This document shows positions 1-7,828 of a stretch of DNA of 35,228 nt, piece by piece. Under the pieces are notes generated by a model. The model was not told where the DNA came from and did not search any database. It worked only from the letters and a program-made list of their open reading frames with translations. The position numbers and the translations under genes were made by a program. How positions within the stretch are numbered: position 1 is the first letter of the stretch; the number at the start of each line of letters is the position of its first letter. The DNA comes from Pelagibius sp. Its GTDB lineage: Bacteria > Pseudomonadota > Alphaproteobacteria > Kiloniellales > Kiloniellaceae. The DNA lies in contig NZ_JANQKD010000076.1 in the NCBI RefSeq assembly GCF_028281305.1, positions 1 to 35,228 on the forward strand, given 5' to 3'.

Positions 1-24
1 GAACCGTCAACTAAGTGACCTAAG

Positions 25-60
25 AAAAGGGGACGGCCGTGCGCTATCGCCGACCGCCCC
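25..60 (-). terminator. Probable intrinsic terminator after the cyclophilin-like gene
   Basis: On the minus strand a GC-rich stem (GGGGCGG at 54-60 pairing with CCGTCCCC at 29-36, one bulged base) is followed by a T-rich run (TTTTCTT). It lies directly after the stop codon at 72. The loop is long, so it is an imperfect terminator. Confidence 0.5.
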
Positions 61-71
61 TTCCTTGTCTC

Positions 72-446
72 TCAGACAGCACGTTCCACAACGACAGCCT
101 CGCCGTCGCGCACCTTGGCCATTGCCCGCACATCGTCCAGAGCATCGGCCCAGATGTTGGCCGGGGACGCCAGGCGGATCTCGTCACCCCGGGACACCGG
201 CGTCGGGCCGAAGCCGATGGCGATAGCATCGCCGTCGGTCCAGAAAGCGATCTCCCCCGCCTGCACCACGGCCTTGGCCTCGGGCTCCCGCGGCACGCTG
301 ACCGGCGTGTCGAAGTAGACCTCCTCGCCCCAGGTCCGGGCCCGCGCATGGATCGGCAGAACCTCCAGGATCGCTGCCGCGGTTGGCGTGTCACGGGTTT
401 CGATCGCGATCGTGACCGATCCGGCGCTTATGGTCAGCTGGGTCAT
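72..446 (-). CDS. Cyclophilin-like fold protein (PF04126-type)
   Basis: A 124-residue soluble protein with no signal peptide. The order of motifs, [10 protein letters not shown] (about 40-49), a hydrophobic stretch ending [16 protein letters not shown] and then [11 protein letters not shown], matches from memory the small cyclophilin-like family PF04126 (old name DUF369). That family has the cyclophilin barrel fold but no demonstrated prolyl isomerase activity, so no reaction is assigned. The ATG at 446 is preceded by an AGGGGG ribosome-binding site a few bases upstream. It lies downstream of rpsD in the same direction, but a strong terminator at 464-496 separates them, so it probably has its own weak promoter or depends on readthrough. 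Confidence 0.75.
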   Translation of the reverse strand: MTQLTISAGSVTIAIETRDTPTAAAILEVLPIHARARTWGEEVYFDTPVSVPREPEAKAVVQAGEIAFWTDGDAIAIGFGPTPVSRGDEIRLASPANIWADALDDVRAMAKVRDGEAVVVERAV

Positions 447-463
447 AAGCTGTCCCCCTCATG

Positions 464-496
464 AAAAAAGCCGCCCGGCAGCATGGCCGGGCGGCT
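464..496 (-). terminator. Strong intrinsic terminator of rpsD
   Basis: A perfect 11-bp stem (469-479 with 486-496) with a six-base loop is followed on the minus strand by a run of six T. It lies about 70 bases after the rpsD stop codon and just before the start of the cyclophilin-like gene. Confidence 0.9.
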
Positions 497-567
497 CCGT
501 TCTTGGCAACCCCCAGAGGTCTTGACGCGGGGGCTGCGTCTCCCAGAGTAAATGCTGTCAGACCGCG

Positions 568-1182
568 TTAACGCGAGTAGTACTCAATGACCAGATTGGG
601 CTCCATGGAAACCGGATAGGGCACGTCGGCCAGCTTGGGCGCGCGCACAAAGGTTGCCTTCATCTGGTTGTGATCGACTTCGATGTAGTCCGGCAGGTCA
701 CGCTCCACCGACTCGACGCCCTCAAGCACCAGCGGCAGCTCGCGGCTCTTCGCCTTGACCTGCACCACGTCGCCGTCCTTGACCATGTAGGAGGGGATGT
801 TGACGCGCTTGCCGTTGACCGTGATGTGGCCGTGGTTCACGAACTGGCGGGCGGCGAAGACCGTGGGCACGAACTTGGAGCGATAGACCACCGCGTCCAG
901 ACGGCGCTCCAGCAGGCCGATGAGGTTCTCACCGGTGTCGCCGCGGCGGCGCGAGGCCTCTTTGTAATAGCTGCGGAACTGCTTCTCGCCGATGTTGCCG
1001 TAGTAGCCCTTGAGCTTCTGCTTGGCGGCAAGCTGAATGCCGAAGTCGGTCGGCTTGCGGCGTCGCTGGCCGTGCTCGCCGGGGCCGTATTCGCGCTTGT
1101 TGACGGGGCTCTTGGGGCGGCCCCAGAGGTTGACCCCGAGGCGGCGATTGATCTTGTACTTCGACGCAAGGCGCTTGGACAT
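568..1182 (-). CDS. rpsD: 30S ribosomal protein S4
   Basis: A 204-residue primary 16S rRNA-binding protein of the small subunit, which nucleates assembly of the 30S body. The N-terminus [21 protein letters not shown] and the block [28 protein letters not shown] are typical of alphaproteobacterial S4. The RNA-binding S4 domain covers about residues 94-155 ([28 protein letters not shown]). The N-terminus has none of the four zinc-binding cysteines of C+ type S4 proteins. The ATG at 1182 has an AAAGGAG ribosome-binding site. The gene stands alone rather than in the rpsM-rpsK-rpsD-rpoA order of enteric bacteria. It has its own strong promoter, a leader of about 145 bases and its own terminator. 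S4 represses its own synthesis in several bacteria, so the leader could be a target, but I see no recognisable known S4 site. Confidence 0.97.
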   Translation of the reverse strand: MSKRLASKYKINRRLGVNLWGRPKSPVNKREYGPGEHGQRRRKPTDFGIQLAAKQKLKGYYGNIGEKQFRSYYKEASRRRGDTGENLIGLLERRLDAVVYRSKFVPTVFAARQFVNHGHITVNGKRVNIPSYMVKDGDVVQVKAKSRELPLVLEGVESVERDLPDYIEVDHNQMKATFVRAPKLADVPYPVSMEPNLVIEYYSR

Positions 1183-1335
1183 GGCCCGGCGGCTCCTTTC
1201 TTTGCTTGGCGCCGTCCCGCTTTGGGGTCCGGCTGATATTGTCCCGGTAGTTTCAAGACCGACCGCAATGGCTTAGGAATGGTCCTGAACGGGGCTGAGG
1301 CCTCTGCCGGCCCGCATTCCCGGGAAGAAGCGCGG

Positions 1336-1363
1336 ACTATACGAATCGCTGCGGAAATGTCAA
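1336..1363 (-). promoter_or_regulatory. Sigma-70-type promoter of rpsD
   Basis: On the minus strand TTGACA (1358-1363) and TATAGT (1336-1341) are 16 bases apart, close to the housekeeping consensus. Transcription would start near 1329, leaving a 5' leader of about 145 bases before rpsD. Confidence 0.75.
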
Positions 1364-1433
1364 ACCTGCATAAATCCTATACAGATCAAGGACCTGACAC
1401 CCGTCACCGAGCCCATTTCGGATATCCCGGGCC

Positions 1434-1853
1434 ATGATCGCCATCACGCGGACCATCGCCCTCGACCCCGCCGAGATCGAGGAAAGCTTCCTGCGCGCCT
1501 CCGGCCCCGGCGGACAGAACGTCAACAAGGTGGAGACCGCGGTCCAGCTGCGCTTCGACCTCAGGCACTCCCCGTCCCTGCCGGCTGCCGTCCGCGCCCG
1601 GGCCGAGCGGCTGGCCGGCAAGCGGCTGACCAAGGAAGGGGTGCTGGTGATCACCGCCGCGCGCTTCCGCAGCCAGGAGCGCAACCGCGAGGACGCGCTG
1701 GCCCGGCTGGTCACGCTGCTGCAGAAAGCCGCAATCCCCCCGACCCCGCGCAAGGCGACCCGGCCGACGCTGGCGTCCAAGAAACGCCGCCTCGACACAA
1801 AGGCTCAGCGCGGGCGCCTGAAGCAGATGCGCCGCCGCCCGCCCGAGGACTAG
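1434..1853 (+). CDS. arfB: Alternative ribosome-rescue factor B (peptidyl-tRNA hydrolase, YaeJ/ICT1 type)
   Basis: A 139-residue protein that enters stalled ribosomes without mRNA in the A site and hydrolyses the peptidyl-tRNA. The release-factor GGQ motif is at residues 26-28 within SGPGGQNVNK, which is diagnostic. The domain is followed by a basic C-terminal tail (KKRRLDTKAQRGRLKQMRR), the helix that in ArfB lies in the empty mRNA channel and senses the stall. The length matches the family (about 140) and excludes the larger release factors, which carry a codon-recognition domain. It diverges from rpsD. The ribosome-binding site before the ATG is weak. The next gene follows in the same direction. 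Confidence 0.93.
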   Translation: MIAITRTIALDPAEIEESFLRASGPGGQNVNKVETAVQLRFDLRHSPSLPAAVRARAERLAGKRLTKEGVLVITAARFRSQERNREDALARLVTLLQKAAIPPTPRKATRPTLASKKRRLDTKAQRGRLKQMRRRPPED

Positions 1854-1859
1854 CACGGT

Positions 1860-1904
1860 GCCGACTGACACGGCGCCAACTGACACGACGCCAACTGACC
1901 CTGC
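1860..1904 (+). repeat. Three tandem copies of a 15-bp unit
   Basis: Three head-to-tail 15-bp units (GCCAACTGACACGAC and close variants) start seven bases after the arfB stop codon. Because 15 is a multiple of three, read in the frame of the next gene they would encode PTDTA-PTDTT-PTDPA from a GTG at 1858. They are probably untranslated. Confidence 0.7.
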
Positions 1905-1968
1905 TCCCGGGGACTTGCCTTCGGCATCTCCGCGCCTAGGTGACAGGACAGCACCACCGGAGCCTGCC

Positions 1969-2535
1969 ATGCGCGCGAAACTGCTCACTTTCTTCGTCGT
2001 CGCGACAGCCCTCTTGTCCGCAAAGCCCGGAGGGGCCAACCCGGTTCTGGAGCGCCTGGCCGAACCCGGCACCCACGCGATCCTGCGCCACGCGCTGGCC
2101 CCCGGCACCGGCGACCCGGCGAACTTCGCCCTTGGCGACTGCACGACGCAGCGGAATCTGGACGCCGTCGGGCGGGCACAGGCGCGCGCCATCGGCGCGG
2201 CGGTCCGCGACGCCGGCATCGCCGTCGACCACGTCCTCACCAGCCAGTGGTGCCGCACGGCGGAGACCGCCCGCCTGCTGGACCTCGGCCCGGTGACCGA
2301 GGCGCCGATGCTGAACTCCTTCTTCCGGGACCGCAGCACCGCCGATGCCCAGACGACCGCCACCGCTGCCGCCCTGGCAGAGTTGCCGCCCGAAGAAACA
2401 GCGGTGCTCGTCACCCATCAGGTGAATGTCACCGCCTTGACGGGTGTGTTCCCGCGCTCGGGCGAGATGGTTCTTCTGCGGGTCGGCGAAGACGGCGATG
2501 TCACCGTGCTCGACCGGGTTCTTCTGGCCGAGTAG
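1969..2535 (+). CDS. Secreted histidine phosphatase superfamily protein
   Basis: A 188-residue exported protein. An N-terminal hydrophobic signal sequence (about residues 4-18, likely cleavage near GGANP) is followed by a compact histidine phosphatase domain. Arg40-His41 (AILRHAL) supplies the phosphate-accepting histidine, although the usual RHG is RHA here. TSQWCRTAETA (about 91-101) carries the second arginine, and VLVTHQVNV the second histidine (His150). Substrates in this family vary widely and cannot be read from sequence. I chose the ATG at 1969 because it begins the signal peptide and has a GGAG-type site. An in-frame GTG at 1858 would add a Pro/Thr/Asp-rich extension in front of the signal peptide and is less likely. 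Confidence 0.85.
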   Translation: MRAKLLTFFVVATALLSAKPGGANPVLERLAEPGTHAILRHALAPGTGDPANFALGDCTTQRNLDAVGRAQARAIGAAVRDAGIAVDHVLTSQWCRTAETARLLDLGPVTEAPMLNSFFRDRSTADAQTTATAAALAELPPEETAVLVTHQVNVTALTGVFPRSGEMVLLRVGEDGDVTVLDRVLLAE

Positions 2536-2570
2536 CACGCGGTCAAGGTGCATACCCGTCCGTTGAGTCG

Positions 2571-3263
2571 TTAAGCGCCCGTGATCCAATCGAATGCGCG
2601 GCGGACTTCTTCCTTTGCGCCGCTCTGCAGGCAATGACCGTGCGCTATGATGAGACTGTCGAAATCCCAAGTAAGAACCGTTCCGATGCAGCGCCGCATC
2701 GCCGCCTTGTCCCGAAGGCTGAGCTTGATATCCAGGGGAACGCCGCCGCCCTCGCCCAGGATGCCTGCCACGCGTTTGACGCCGCGCCAAACCCACGATT
2801 CGCCGGCCGCTTCATGCTTCTGGATTAGGTCCGTGATGATGAGCGTCTTGGAAGGCTTGTGGAGAAACGTGACCTCATCCAGAACGGCATGGCCATCCAT
2901 CACACAGTGATCGATCTCACTGCTCCAAGGGGCTTCAGTGTCGTTCGTCAGCAGCGCATCGACGGCGATATCGGGATGGCGCTTGCTGAACCCCGGCGAG
3001 GCCCAGACCCTGGCTGAAGGGTACAACGCCCGCCAAGGCATGATGCCAAGGCTATGGATCTTGTTGGGCGCCACGAGATGCTCGACCGGGCCCAGCCGCT
3101 CGACAGCGTGGCGACGTTCCGGCGTCGGCTGCACGGGAGAGTGAACCCACAGCCCGCCCGATTCCAGCCGGACGATCGTCATCCTTGTCGTGAACGGCAG
3201 CACGCCGTACATTCGGACATCGTCGCCATTCACGGTCCATATATTCGGTCCAAAAGGCTGCAT
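2571..3263 (-). CDS. DUF4336 (metallo-beta-lactamase-like) protein
   Basis: About 230 residues without signal peptide or membrane segment. The N-terminal pattern PFGPNIWTVNG, then TRMTIVRLESGGLWVHSPV, VEHLVAPNKIHSLGIMPW and later CVMDGHAVLDEVTFLHKPSKTLIITDLI, is that of DUF4336, a family related to metallo-hydrolases and of unknown substrate. The start is uncertain. ATG 3263 puts the family N-terminus at residue 2. An ATG at 3311 or a TTG at 3392 would add 16 or 43 residues that do not look like the family, and no candidate has a strong ribosome-binding site. The DNA is less GC-rich than its neighbours (29 of 60 bases in 3241-3300), which fits a recently acquired gene. It converges on the phosphatase gene and lies downstream of the dehydrogenase. 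Confidence 0.8.
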   Translation of the reverse strand: MQPFGPNIWTVNGDDVRMYGVLPFTTRMTIVRLESGGLWVHSPVQPTPERRHAVERLGPVEHLVAPNKIHSLGIMPWRALYPSARVWASPGFSKRHPDIAVDALLTNDTEAPWSSEIDHCVMDGHAVLDEVTFLHKPSKTLIITDLIQKHEAAGESWVWRGVKRVAGILGEGGGVPLDIKLSLRDKAAMRRCIGTVLTWDFDSLIIAHGHCLQSGAKEEVRRAFDWITGA

Positions 3264-3375
3264 GTTAGGCGTTGAATGGCCTGTGCATTCTTCCAAGGAC
3301 AGTTCGGTCATGTCGCGAATTGATGGATTACCCTGGTAGCACTCGGAGGGCGATTCCGCCGAACGCAGATCTGCT

Positions 3376-4116
3376 CTAGCCGCGCCCGACAAAGGGCATC
3401 TTGGTGGCCATCACGGTGATGAACTGCACATTGGCCTCCAGGGGCAGTCCGGCCATGTGGACCACCGCGTCGGCCACGTGCCGCACGTCCATGGTGGGCT
3501 CCGGCTTCATGGAGCCGTCGGCCTGGGGCACGCCCGACGACATGGCTTCCGTCATGTGGGAAGCGGCATTGCCGATATCGATCTGGCCGCAGGCGATGTC
3601 GAAAGCGCGCCCGTCCAGAGAGATGCTGCGGGTCAGCCCGGTGATGGCGTGCTTCGACGAGGTGTAGGGCGCGGAGCCGGGCCGCGGCACATGGGCGGAG
3701 ATGGAGCCGTTGTTGATGATCCGCCCGCCTTGGGGGGATTGACGGCGCATCAGGTTGAACGCGCCGTGGGCGCAGAGGAACATGCCGTTCAGGTTCACGT
3801 CGATGACCTTCTTCCAGCCGCTCCAGTCGAGGTCGCCGAAGTTCGTCGCCGGAATGTTGGTGCCGGCGTTGTTGAAGATGACGTCGAGGCGCCCGAGGTC
3901 CGCCTCGATCTTCTCGAACATCGCCGCCACGGCCTGCGGATCGGTGACGTCGCAGGGCAACACGGTCATGCCGCCGCCGCCCTCCGCATCGGTTTCCTTC
4001 AGCGCATCCTCGCGCCGTCCGCAGATCGCCACGCTGAAGCCCGCTTTGTGCAGCGCCAGGGCCGAGGCCCGGCCAATGCCCGAACTCGCACCGGTCACCA
4101 AAGCCGTTTTCGCCAT
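3376..4116 (-). CDS. Short-chain dehydrogenase/reductase (SDR family)
   Basis: A 246-residue classical SDR oxidoreductase. The nucleotide-binding motif TGASSGIG is at residues 8-15, NNAG at 82-85, the catalytic serine at about 138 (NGSIS), and Tyr151-Lys155 (YTSSK) complete the active site. The segment after beta-strand 2 reads CGRRED; an Arg pair there is common in NADP(H)-preferring members. The substrate cannot be deduced. The ATG at 4116 has a GGAGGA ribosome-binding site. The gene reads toward the DUF4336 gene and could be cotranscribed with it. Confidence 0.92.
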   Translation of the reverse strand: MAKTALVTGASSGIGRASALALHKAGFSVAICGRREDALKETDAEGGGGMTVLPCDVTDPQAVAAMFEKIEADLGRLDVIFNNAGTNIPATNFGDLDWSGWKKVIDVNLNGMFLCAHGAFNLMRRQSPQGGRIINNGSISAHVPRPGSAPYTSSKHAITGLTRSISLDGRAFDIACGQIDIGNAASHMTEAMSSGVPQADGSMKPEPTMDVRHVADAVVHMAGLPLEANVQFITVMATKMPFVGRG

Positions 4117-4290
4117 TGCATCGTCCTCCGACCGTTTTCTTGTTTGGAATGCTCGTGTGACCGGTGGGGCCGGTCTGAGCGGCGGAAGTCTAATGTCTTA
4201 CCCAGCGCGGACCTACGACAAATTCGCCCAGATTGCGGGGAACGCCCTACAATGAGCGGAAATTCAGGCTGAACCGAACAGGATCCTTTC

Positions 4291-4575
4291 ATGCGCAAAG
4301 AGGAAGTCGAGATCTATTCCGACGCCAGCAACTTCGCAATCATGCGGCACCCGGGCCGGCATTTTCCGGGTAGCCTGATCCAGGGCGATTCTCTCTCGAT
4401 CCTTACCGGCAATGCGGAACTGGCCTGCAGGCTTCTGCGCGATGGCAAAACAGCGGCGGCCTTGGAAGCTATCGAAGAGGTCCGCGAATCTCTCCAAGCC
4501 CGCTTAACGCACTACAAGGACGTGCTGAATGAGCACGAGATAAGCCTTCCCTTTGGCAAGACACCTCCGACCTAG
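4291..4575 (+). CDS. Small DUF6959-like protein
   Basis: A 94-residue soluble protein. The N-terminal block EVEIYSDASNFAIMRHPGRHFPG followed by LIQGDSLSIL resembles, from memory, the small family DUF6959, whose members share a PGR-x-FPG-x-x-x-QGDSLSIL motif. The C-terminal half is predicted helical (AALEAIEEVRESLQARLTHYKDVLNEHEI). Function is unknown. The ATG at 4291 has an AGGAT-type site. Its stop codon overlaps the stop of the convergent trmJ: the bases CTAG at 4572-4575 end both genes. The local DNA is less GC-rich than the surroundings. Confidence 0.65.
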   Translation: MRKEEVEIYSDASNFAIMRHPGRHFPGSLIQGDSLSILTGNAELACRLLRDGKTAAALEAIEEVRESLQARLTHYKDVLNEHEISLPFGKTPPT

Positions 4576-5336
4576 CTATCACGTCCTTTCCGCAGCGCCG
4601 AGATGATGCCATGGAGGGTGTTCACCTCCGCCTCGGTGGGGGCGATGCGGTGGAAAAGGTTGCGCAGGTTGCGCACCATGTTGGGGCGCTTTTCCGGCGG
4701 GAAGAGGAAGCCGGTCTCGTCGAGCGCCGTTTCCAGCCGGGTGAAGAAGTTCACCAGCTCTTCCTTGCTGGCGGGCTGGCCGATCCCGCTTTCCAGTCGG
4801 CGCGGCTCGGTCTCGTCGGCCGCCATGAACCAGGCATGGCCCACCAGCAGCACGGCCTGGGCGAGGTTCAGCGAAGAGAAGGCCGGGTTCAGCGGCACCG
4901 TCAGGGCCGCGTCTGCCAGCGCAATGTCATCGTTGACGAGGCCGGAGCGTTCCGGCCCGAACAGCAGGCCGGTCTTCTGGCCGTCCGCCGCCGCCGCGCG
5001 CAACTCAGCGGCTGCCCGGGCCGGCGTGACCACCGGCTTCACCATGCCGCGCGGCCGTGCCGTAGTGGCATAGACACGCTGCAGGTCGGCAATGGCGGCC
5101 TCCGTCGTGTCGAAAAGCTGCACGCCGGCAATCACTGCGGAGGCGCCGGACGCCGCCGCCTCCGCCTTCTCGCTGGGCCAGCCATCGCGCGGGCGCACCA
5201 GGCGCAGCTCGGTGAGACCGCAGTTCAGCATGGCGCGGGCCACCATGCCGATGTTCTCGCCCAGTTGCGGGGCCACCAGGATGACGGCCGGCCCCTGGCC
5301 GGTCATCGGCGTGTGTGTGTGATCGGTGCCCGCCAC
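4572..5336 (-). CDS. trmJ: tRNA/rRNA methyltransferase, SpoU superfamily (TrmJ-like)
   Basis: A 254-residue SAM-dependent 2'-O-methyltransferase with the trefoil-knot SPOUT fold. The three SpoU motifs are visible: ENIGMVARAMLNCG (about 27-40), GLLFGPERSGLVNDDI (123-138) and VPLNPAFSSLNLAQAV (147-162). The C-terminal extension with EELVNFFTRLETALDETGF and NLFHRIAPTEAEVNTLHGI is characteristic of TrmJ, which methylates position 32 of tRNA anticodon loops. The reading frame begins at a GTG (5336) seven bases after the upstream stop. An ATG at 5306 is an alternative start, and neither has a good ribosome-binding site, so translational coupling is likely. It is the last gene of the cimA unit. Confidence 0.88.
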   Translation of the reverse strand: MAGTDHTHTPMTGQGPAVILVAPQLGENIGMVARAMLNCGLTELRLVRPRDGWPSEKAEAAASGASAVIAGVQLFDTTEAAIADLQRVYATTARPRGMVKPVVTPARAAAELRAAAADGQKTGLLFGPERSGLVNDDIALADAALTVPLNPAFSSLNLAQAVLLVGHAWFMAADETEPRRLESGIGQPASKEELVNFFTRLETALDETGFLFPPEKRPNMVRNLRNLFHRIAPTEAEVNTLHGIISALRKGRDS

Positions 5337-5343
5337 GGCCCGC

Positions 5344-6102
5344 CTATTCGGTCAGGAGGGCGCGGGCCCGCAGCAGCGTATCGGAGAGGCTGGCGCCGGC
5401 CTCCAGCTCCGGGCGGAAGAACAACGCAAAGACCGCTTTGCCCAGCGGCGTCAGGCTTGGTCCGTTTGCCGGATCGGGATCGATGAGACCGGTCAGCTCC
5501 GGGCCCAGGGTGACGCCGCCCAGCGCCCAGACGGTCGCCAGGATGAAAGACGCCTCCCGCGCCCGCTCCGGCTCATCGTCGGCCAGGAGAACCACACCGC
5601 GACGGCCTGTGCCTTCCGTAAAGGAGAAAACGAAAGGGAGCGTGCCGATCTCGAAGCGCGCCAGCATGCCCTTCTCGAAGCCGGCCGCGAAAGCGACCTC
5701 CGCCAGATCCTGCCGCGGCCCGACCGCGATCACCAGATCGGCCTCCGCGGCTATGCTGTCCAGGCTGTCGCCGGCCTGCGGCGCCGCGCCGGTTTCGACG
5801 AGGGCGATGTCCAGTCCCGTCGGCTCTGAGAAAGCGGCGGCGACCTGACGCAGCGAGGCTGCGGAGGCTTCGGCGCTGTCGCTCAGAAGGGCGATCCCAA
5901 GCGGCCCGCTGTGGCGCCAGAAGCTGTCCGCCGGAAGGCCGAAATGCGTCCGCGTCTCGCTTTGCTCGATCAGCCTTGCGAAGGCGGCATGGACCGTTTC
6001 CGCATCCTCGGGGGCCGCCTGCGGCGCCTGCGCTGCTGCCACCCCAGCCCACAGTGCGAAGCAAAGGACGATGGCCGCTCGGAACACGCAGGCCGGCGTC
6101 AC
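5344..6102 (-). CDS. Exported protein of unknown function
   Basis: 252 residues. Residues 1-24 form a clear signal peptide (hydrophobic core AAIVLCFALWAGVAAA, cleavage near AQA-P). The mature part is Ala-, Leu- and Glu-rich with no transmembrane segment and no cysteine. Near the C-terminus the segment ASFILATVWALGGVTLGPELTGLID, followed by SLTPLGKAVFALFFRPELEAG, faintly recalls the end of DUF2927 proteins, but I would not assign it to that family. It starts at a GTG (6102) overlapping the cimA stop by four bases and ends seven bases before trmJ, so it is probably translated from the same mRNA as both. The envelope location is inferred from the signal peptide only. Confidence 0.75.
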   Translation of the reverse strand: MTPACVFRAAIVLCFALWAGVAAAQAPQAAPEDAETVHAAFARLIEQSETRTHFGLPADSFWRHSGPLGIALLSDSAEASAASLRQVAAAFSEPTGLDIALVETGAAPQAGDSLDSIAAEADLVIAVGPRQDLAEVAFAAGFEKGMLARFEIGTLPFVFSFTEGTGRRGVVLLADDEPERAREASFILATVWALGGVTLGPELTGLIDPDPANGPSLTPLGKAVFALFFRPELEAGASLSDTLLRARALLTE

Positions 6103-7712
6103 GGCGTCCCCTCCCCCGGCACCTGGGCGCCGTCCTGCAGCAGCTTCCAGGTAATGCCGTCATGCAGCGCATTGAAGGAGGCGTCGATGACGTTGGTCGA
6201 CACCCCGATGGTGGTCCAGCGCCGCCCTTGGGAGTCCGCACTCTCGATCATGACCCTGGTTACCGCGCGGGTGCCGGCCTGGGGTGTGAGGATCCGCACC
6301 TTGTAGTCGACCAGGCGCATGTCCTCGAGCTGTGGATAGAGCGGCACGAGGGCCTTGCGCAGGGCCGTGTCCAGGGCGTTCACCGGCCCGTTGCCGTCGG
6401 CGACTTCCATCTTCGCCTTGCCGGCGACCTCAAGGGTCACGGTCGCCTCGGACTCGGTGACCAGTTCGCCGCGCGCGTTCCAGCGCCGGTCGTCCATGAT
6501 GCGAAAGCGCGCCAGGGAGAAGTAGCTGGGCACCTCGCCCTGCGCGCGCCGGGCCAGAAGTTCGAAAGAGGCTTCGGCGCCGTCATAGGCAAAGCCCTCA
6601 AACTCGCGCGCCTTGACCTCGTCGACCAGCTTGTTCACGCCGGGATCCTTGGGGTCCAGCTCGATGCCGATCTCCGCGAGGCGCGCCAGGATGTTGGCGC
6701 GGCCGGCCTGGTCGGAAACCACGATGTGGCGGCGATTGCCCACCGTGGCGGGGTCGATATGTTCGTAGGTGCGCGGGTCCTTGGCGACGGCGGAGACATG
6801 CAGGCCGCCCTTGTGCGCGAAGGCCGCCTCGCCGACATAGGCGGCGTGGCGCTGGGGCTGGCGGTTGAGACGGTCGTCCAGCAGGCGCGAGACATGGGTG
6901 AGCTGACCCAGGGCATGCTCGTCCAGGCCGACGTCGTAGTCGGTCTTCAACATCAGGTTGGCGATCAGGCTGACAAGGTTGGCGTTGCCGCAGCGCTCGC
7001 CCAGGCCGTTGATGGTGCCCTGCACCTGCCGGGCGCCGGCATCGATCGCCGCCAGCGAGTTGGCGACCGCGTTCTCTGTGTCGTTGTGGCAGTGAATGCC
7101 GACGTGGCTGCCGGGGATCCGCTCGCAAACCGCGCCGACGATGCGGGCGACCTCGTCGGGCAGTGTGCCGCCGTTGGTGTCGCAGAGTACCACCCAACGC
7201 GCGCCGGCCTTGTGGGCGGCCTCCAGACACTCCAATGCGTAAGCGGGGTTGGCCTTGTAGCCGTCGAAGAAGTGCTCGGCATCGAACATCACCTCGTCCT
7301 TGCGGGTGAGTGCATGGGCCACCGAGTCCGCAATCATGGCGACGTTTTCCGAGCGCTCGATTTCAAGAGCGACGTCGACGTGGAAGTCCCAGGTCTTGCC
7401 GACCATGCAGACGGCCTCCGCCGAGGAGTTCAGCAGGCCGGCCAGCCCCGGATCGTTCTCGGCGCTGCGCCCCGGGCGGCGTGTCATGCCGAAGGCGACG
7501 AAGCGGCTGCGCTCCAGACCGGGCGATTCGGAGAAAAAGGCGTCATCCGTCGGGTTGGCGCCGGGCCAGCCGCCCTCGACGTAATCTACGCCCAGGCGGT
7601 CGAGCGCACGGGCAATGGCCAGCTTGTCCGAAACCGAGAAATCGACGCCCTGACTCTGCGCTCCATCGCGCAGGGTCGAGTCGAAGAGATAGACCCGCCT
7701 GTCATTAACCAT
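6099..7712 (-). CDS. cimA: (R)-citramalate synthase
   Basis: A 537-residue enzyme that condenses pyruvate and acetyl-CoA to (R)-citramalate, the first step of the threonine-independent route to 2-oxobutyrate and isoleucine. The N-terminal HMGL-like barrel begins YLFDSTLRDGAQ (about 8-19), the conserved catalytic block of the isopropylmalate synthase family. The metal-binding HCHND and the GTINGLGERCGNANL block follow. The C-terminal third (from about 400, with GNGPVNALDTALRKAL) is the LeuA-type allosteric domain that binds the end product. Length and domain order match CimA rather than LeuA or homocitrate synthase. The ATG at 7712 follows an AGGGCGGA site and a promoter at 7740-7768. A LysR regulator gene lies immediately upstream in the same direction. 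Confidence 0.94.
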   Translation of the reverse strand: MVNDRRVYLFDSTLRDGAQSQGVDFSVSDKLAIARALDRLGVDYVEGGWPGANPTDDAFFSESPGLERSRFVAFGMTRRPGRSAENDPGLAGLLNSSAEAVCMVGKTWDFHVDVALEIERSENVAMIADSVAHALTRKDEVMFDAEHFFDGYKANPAYALECLEAAHKAGARWVVLCDTNGGTLPDEVARIVGAVCERIPGSHVGIHCHNDTENAVANSLAAIDAGARQVQGTINGLGERCGNANLVSLIANLMLKTDYDVGLDEHALGQLTHVSRLLDDRLNRQPQRHAAYVGEAAFAHKGGLHVSAVAKDPRTYEHIDPATVGNRRHIVVSDQAGRANILARLAEIGIELDPKDPGVNKLVDEVKAREFEGFAYDGAEASFELLARRAQGEVPSYFSLARFRIMDDRRWNARGELVTESEATVTLEVAGKAKMEVADGNGPVNALDTALRKALVPLYPQLEDMRLVDYKVRILTPQAGTRAVTRVMIESADSQGRRWTTIGVSTNVIDASFNALHDGITWKLLQDGAQVPGEGTP

Positions 7713-7739
7713 AGTGATTATCCGCCCTTTGGAGGGCGC

Positions 7740-7768
7740 TATTCAGCACAGGCAGGCCCGCAGGTCAA
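7740..7768 (-). promoter_or_regulatory. Candidate promoter of the cimA unit
   Basis: On the minus strand TTGACC (7763-7768) and TGAATA (7740-7745) are 17 bases apart. The start would lie near 7733, at a small inverted repeat (CGCCCT/AGGGCG, 7723-7738) just before the cimA ribosome-binding site. No leader peptide is visible in this short leader. Confidence 0.5.
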
Positions 7769-7828
7769 CTTGGCTGGGAAGGACGCCGAAGCCGTGCGGC
7801 TGGGGCGGCTGTGCGACATGGAGCGGTT

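Noticed and set aside
3264..3392. N-terminal extension of the DUF4336 gene from a TTG at 3392
   Set aside because: It would overlap the dehydrogenase gene's end, has no ribosome-binding site, and the added residues do not look like the family N-terminus.
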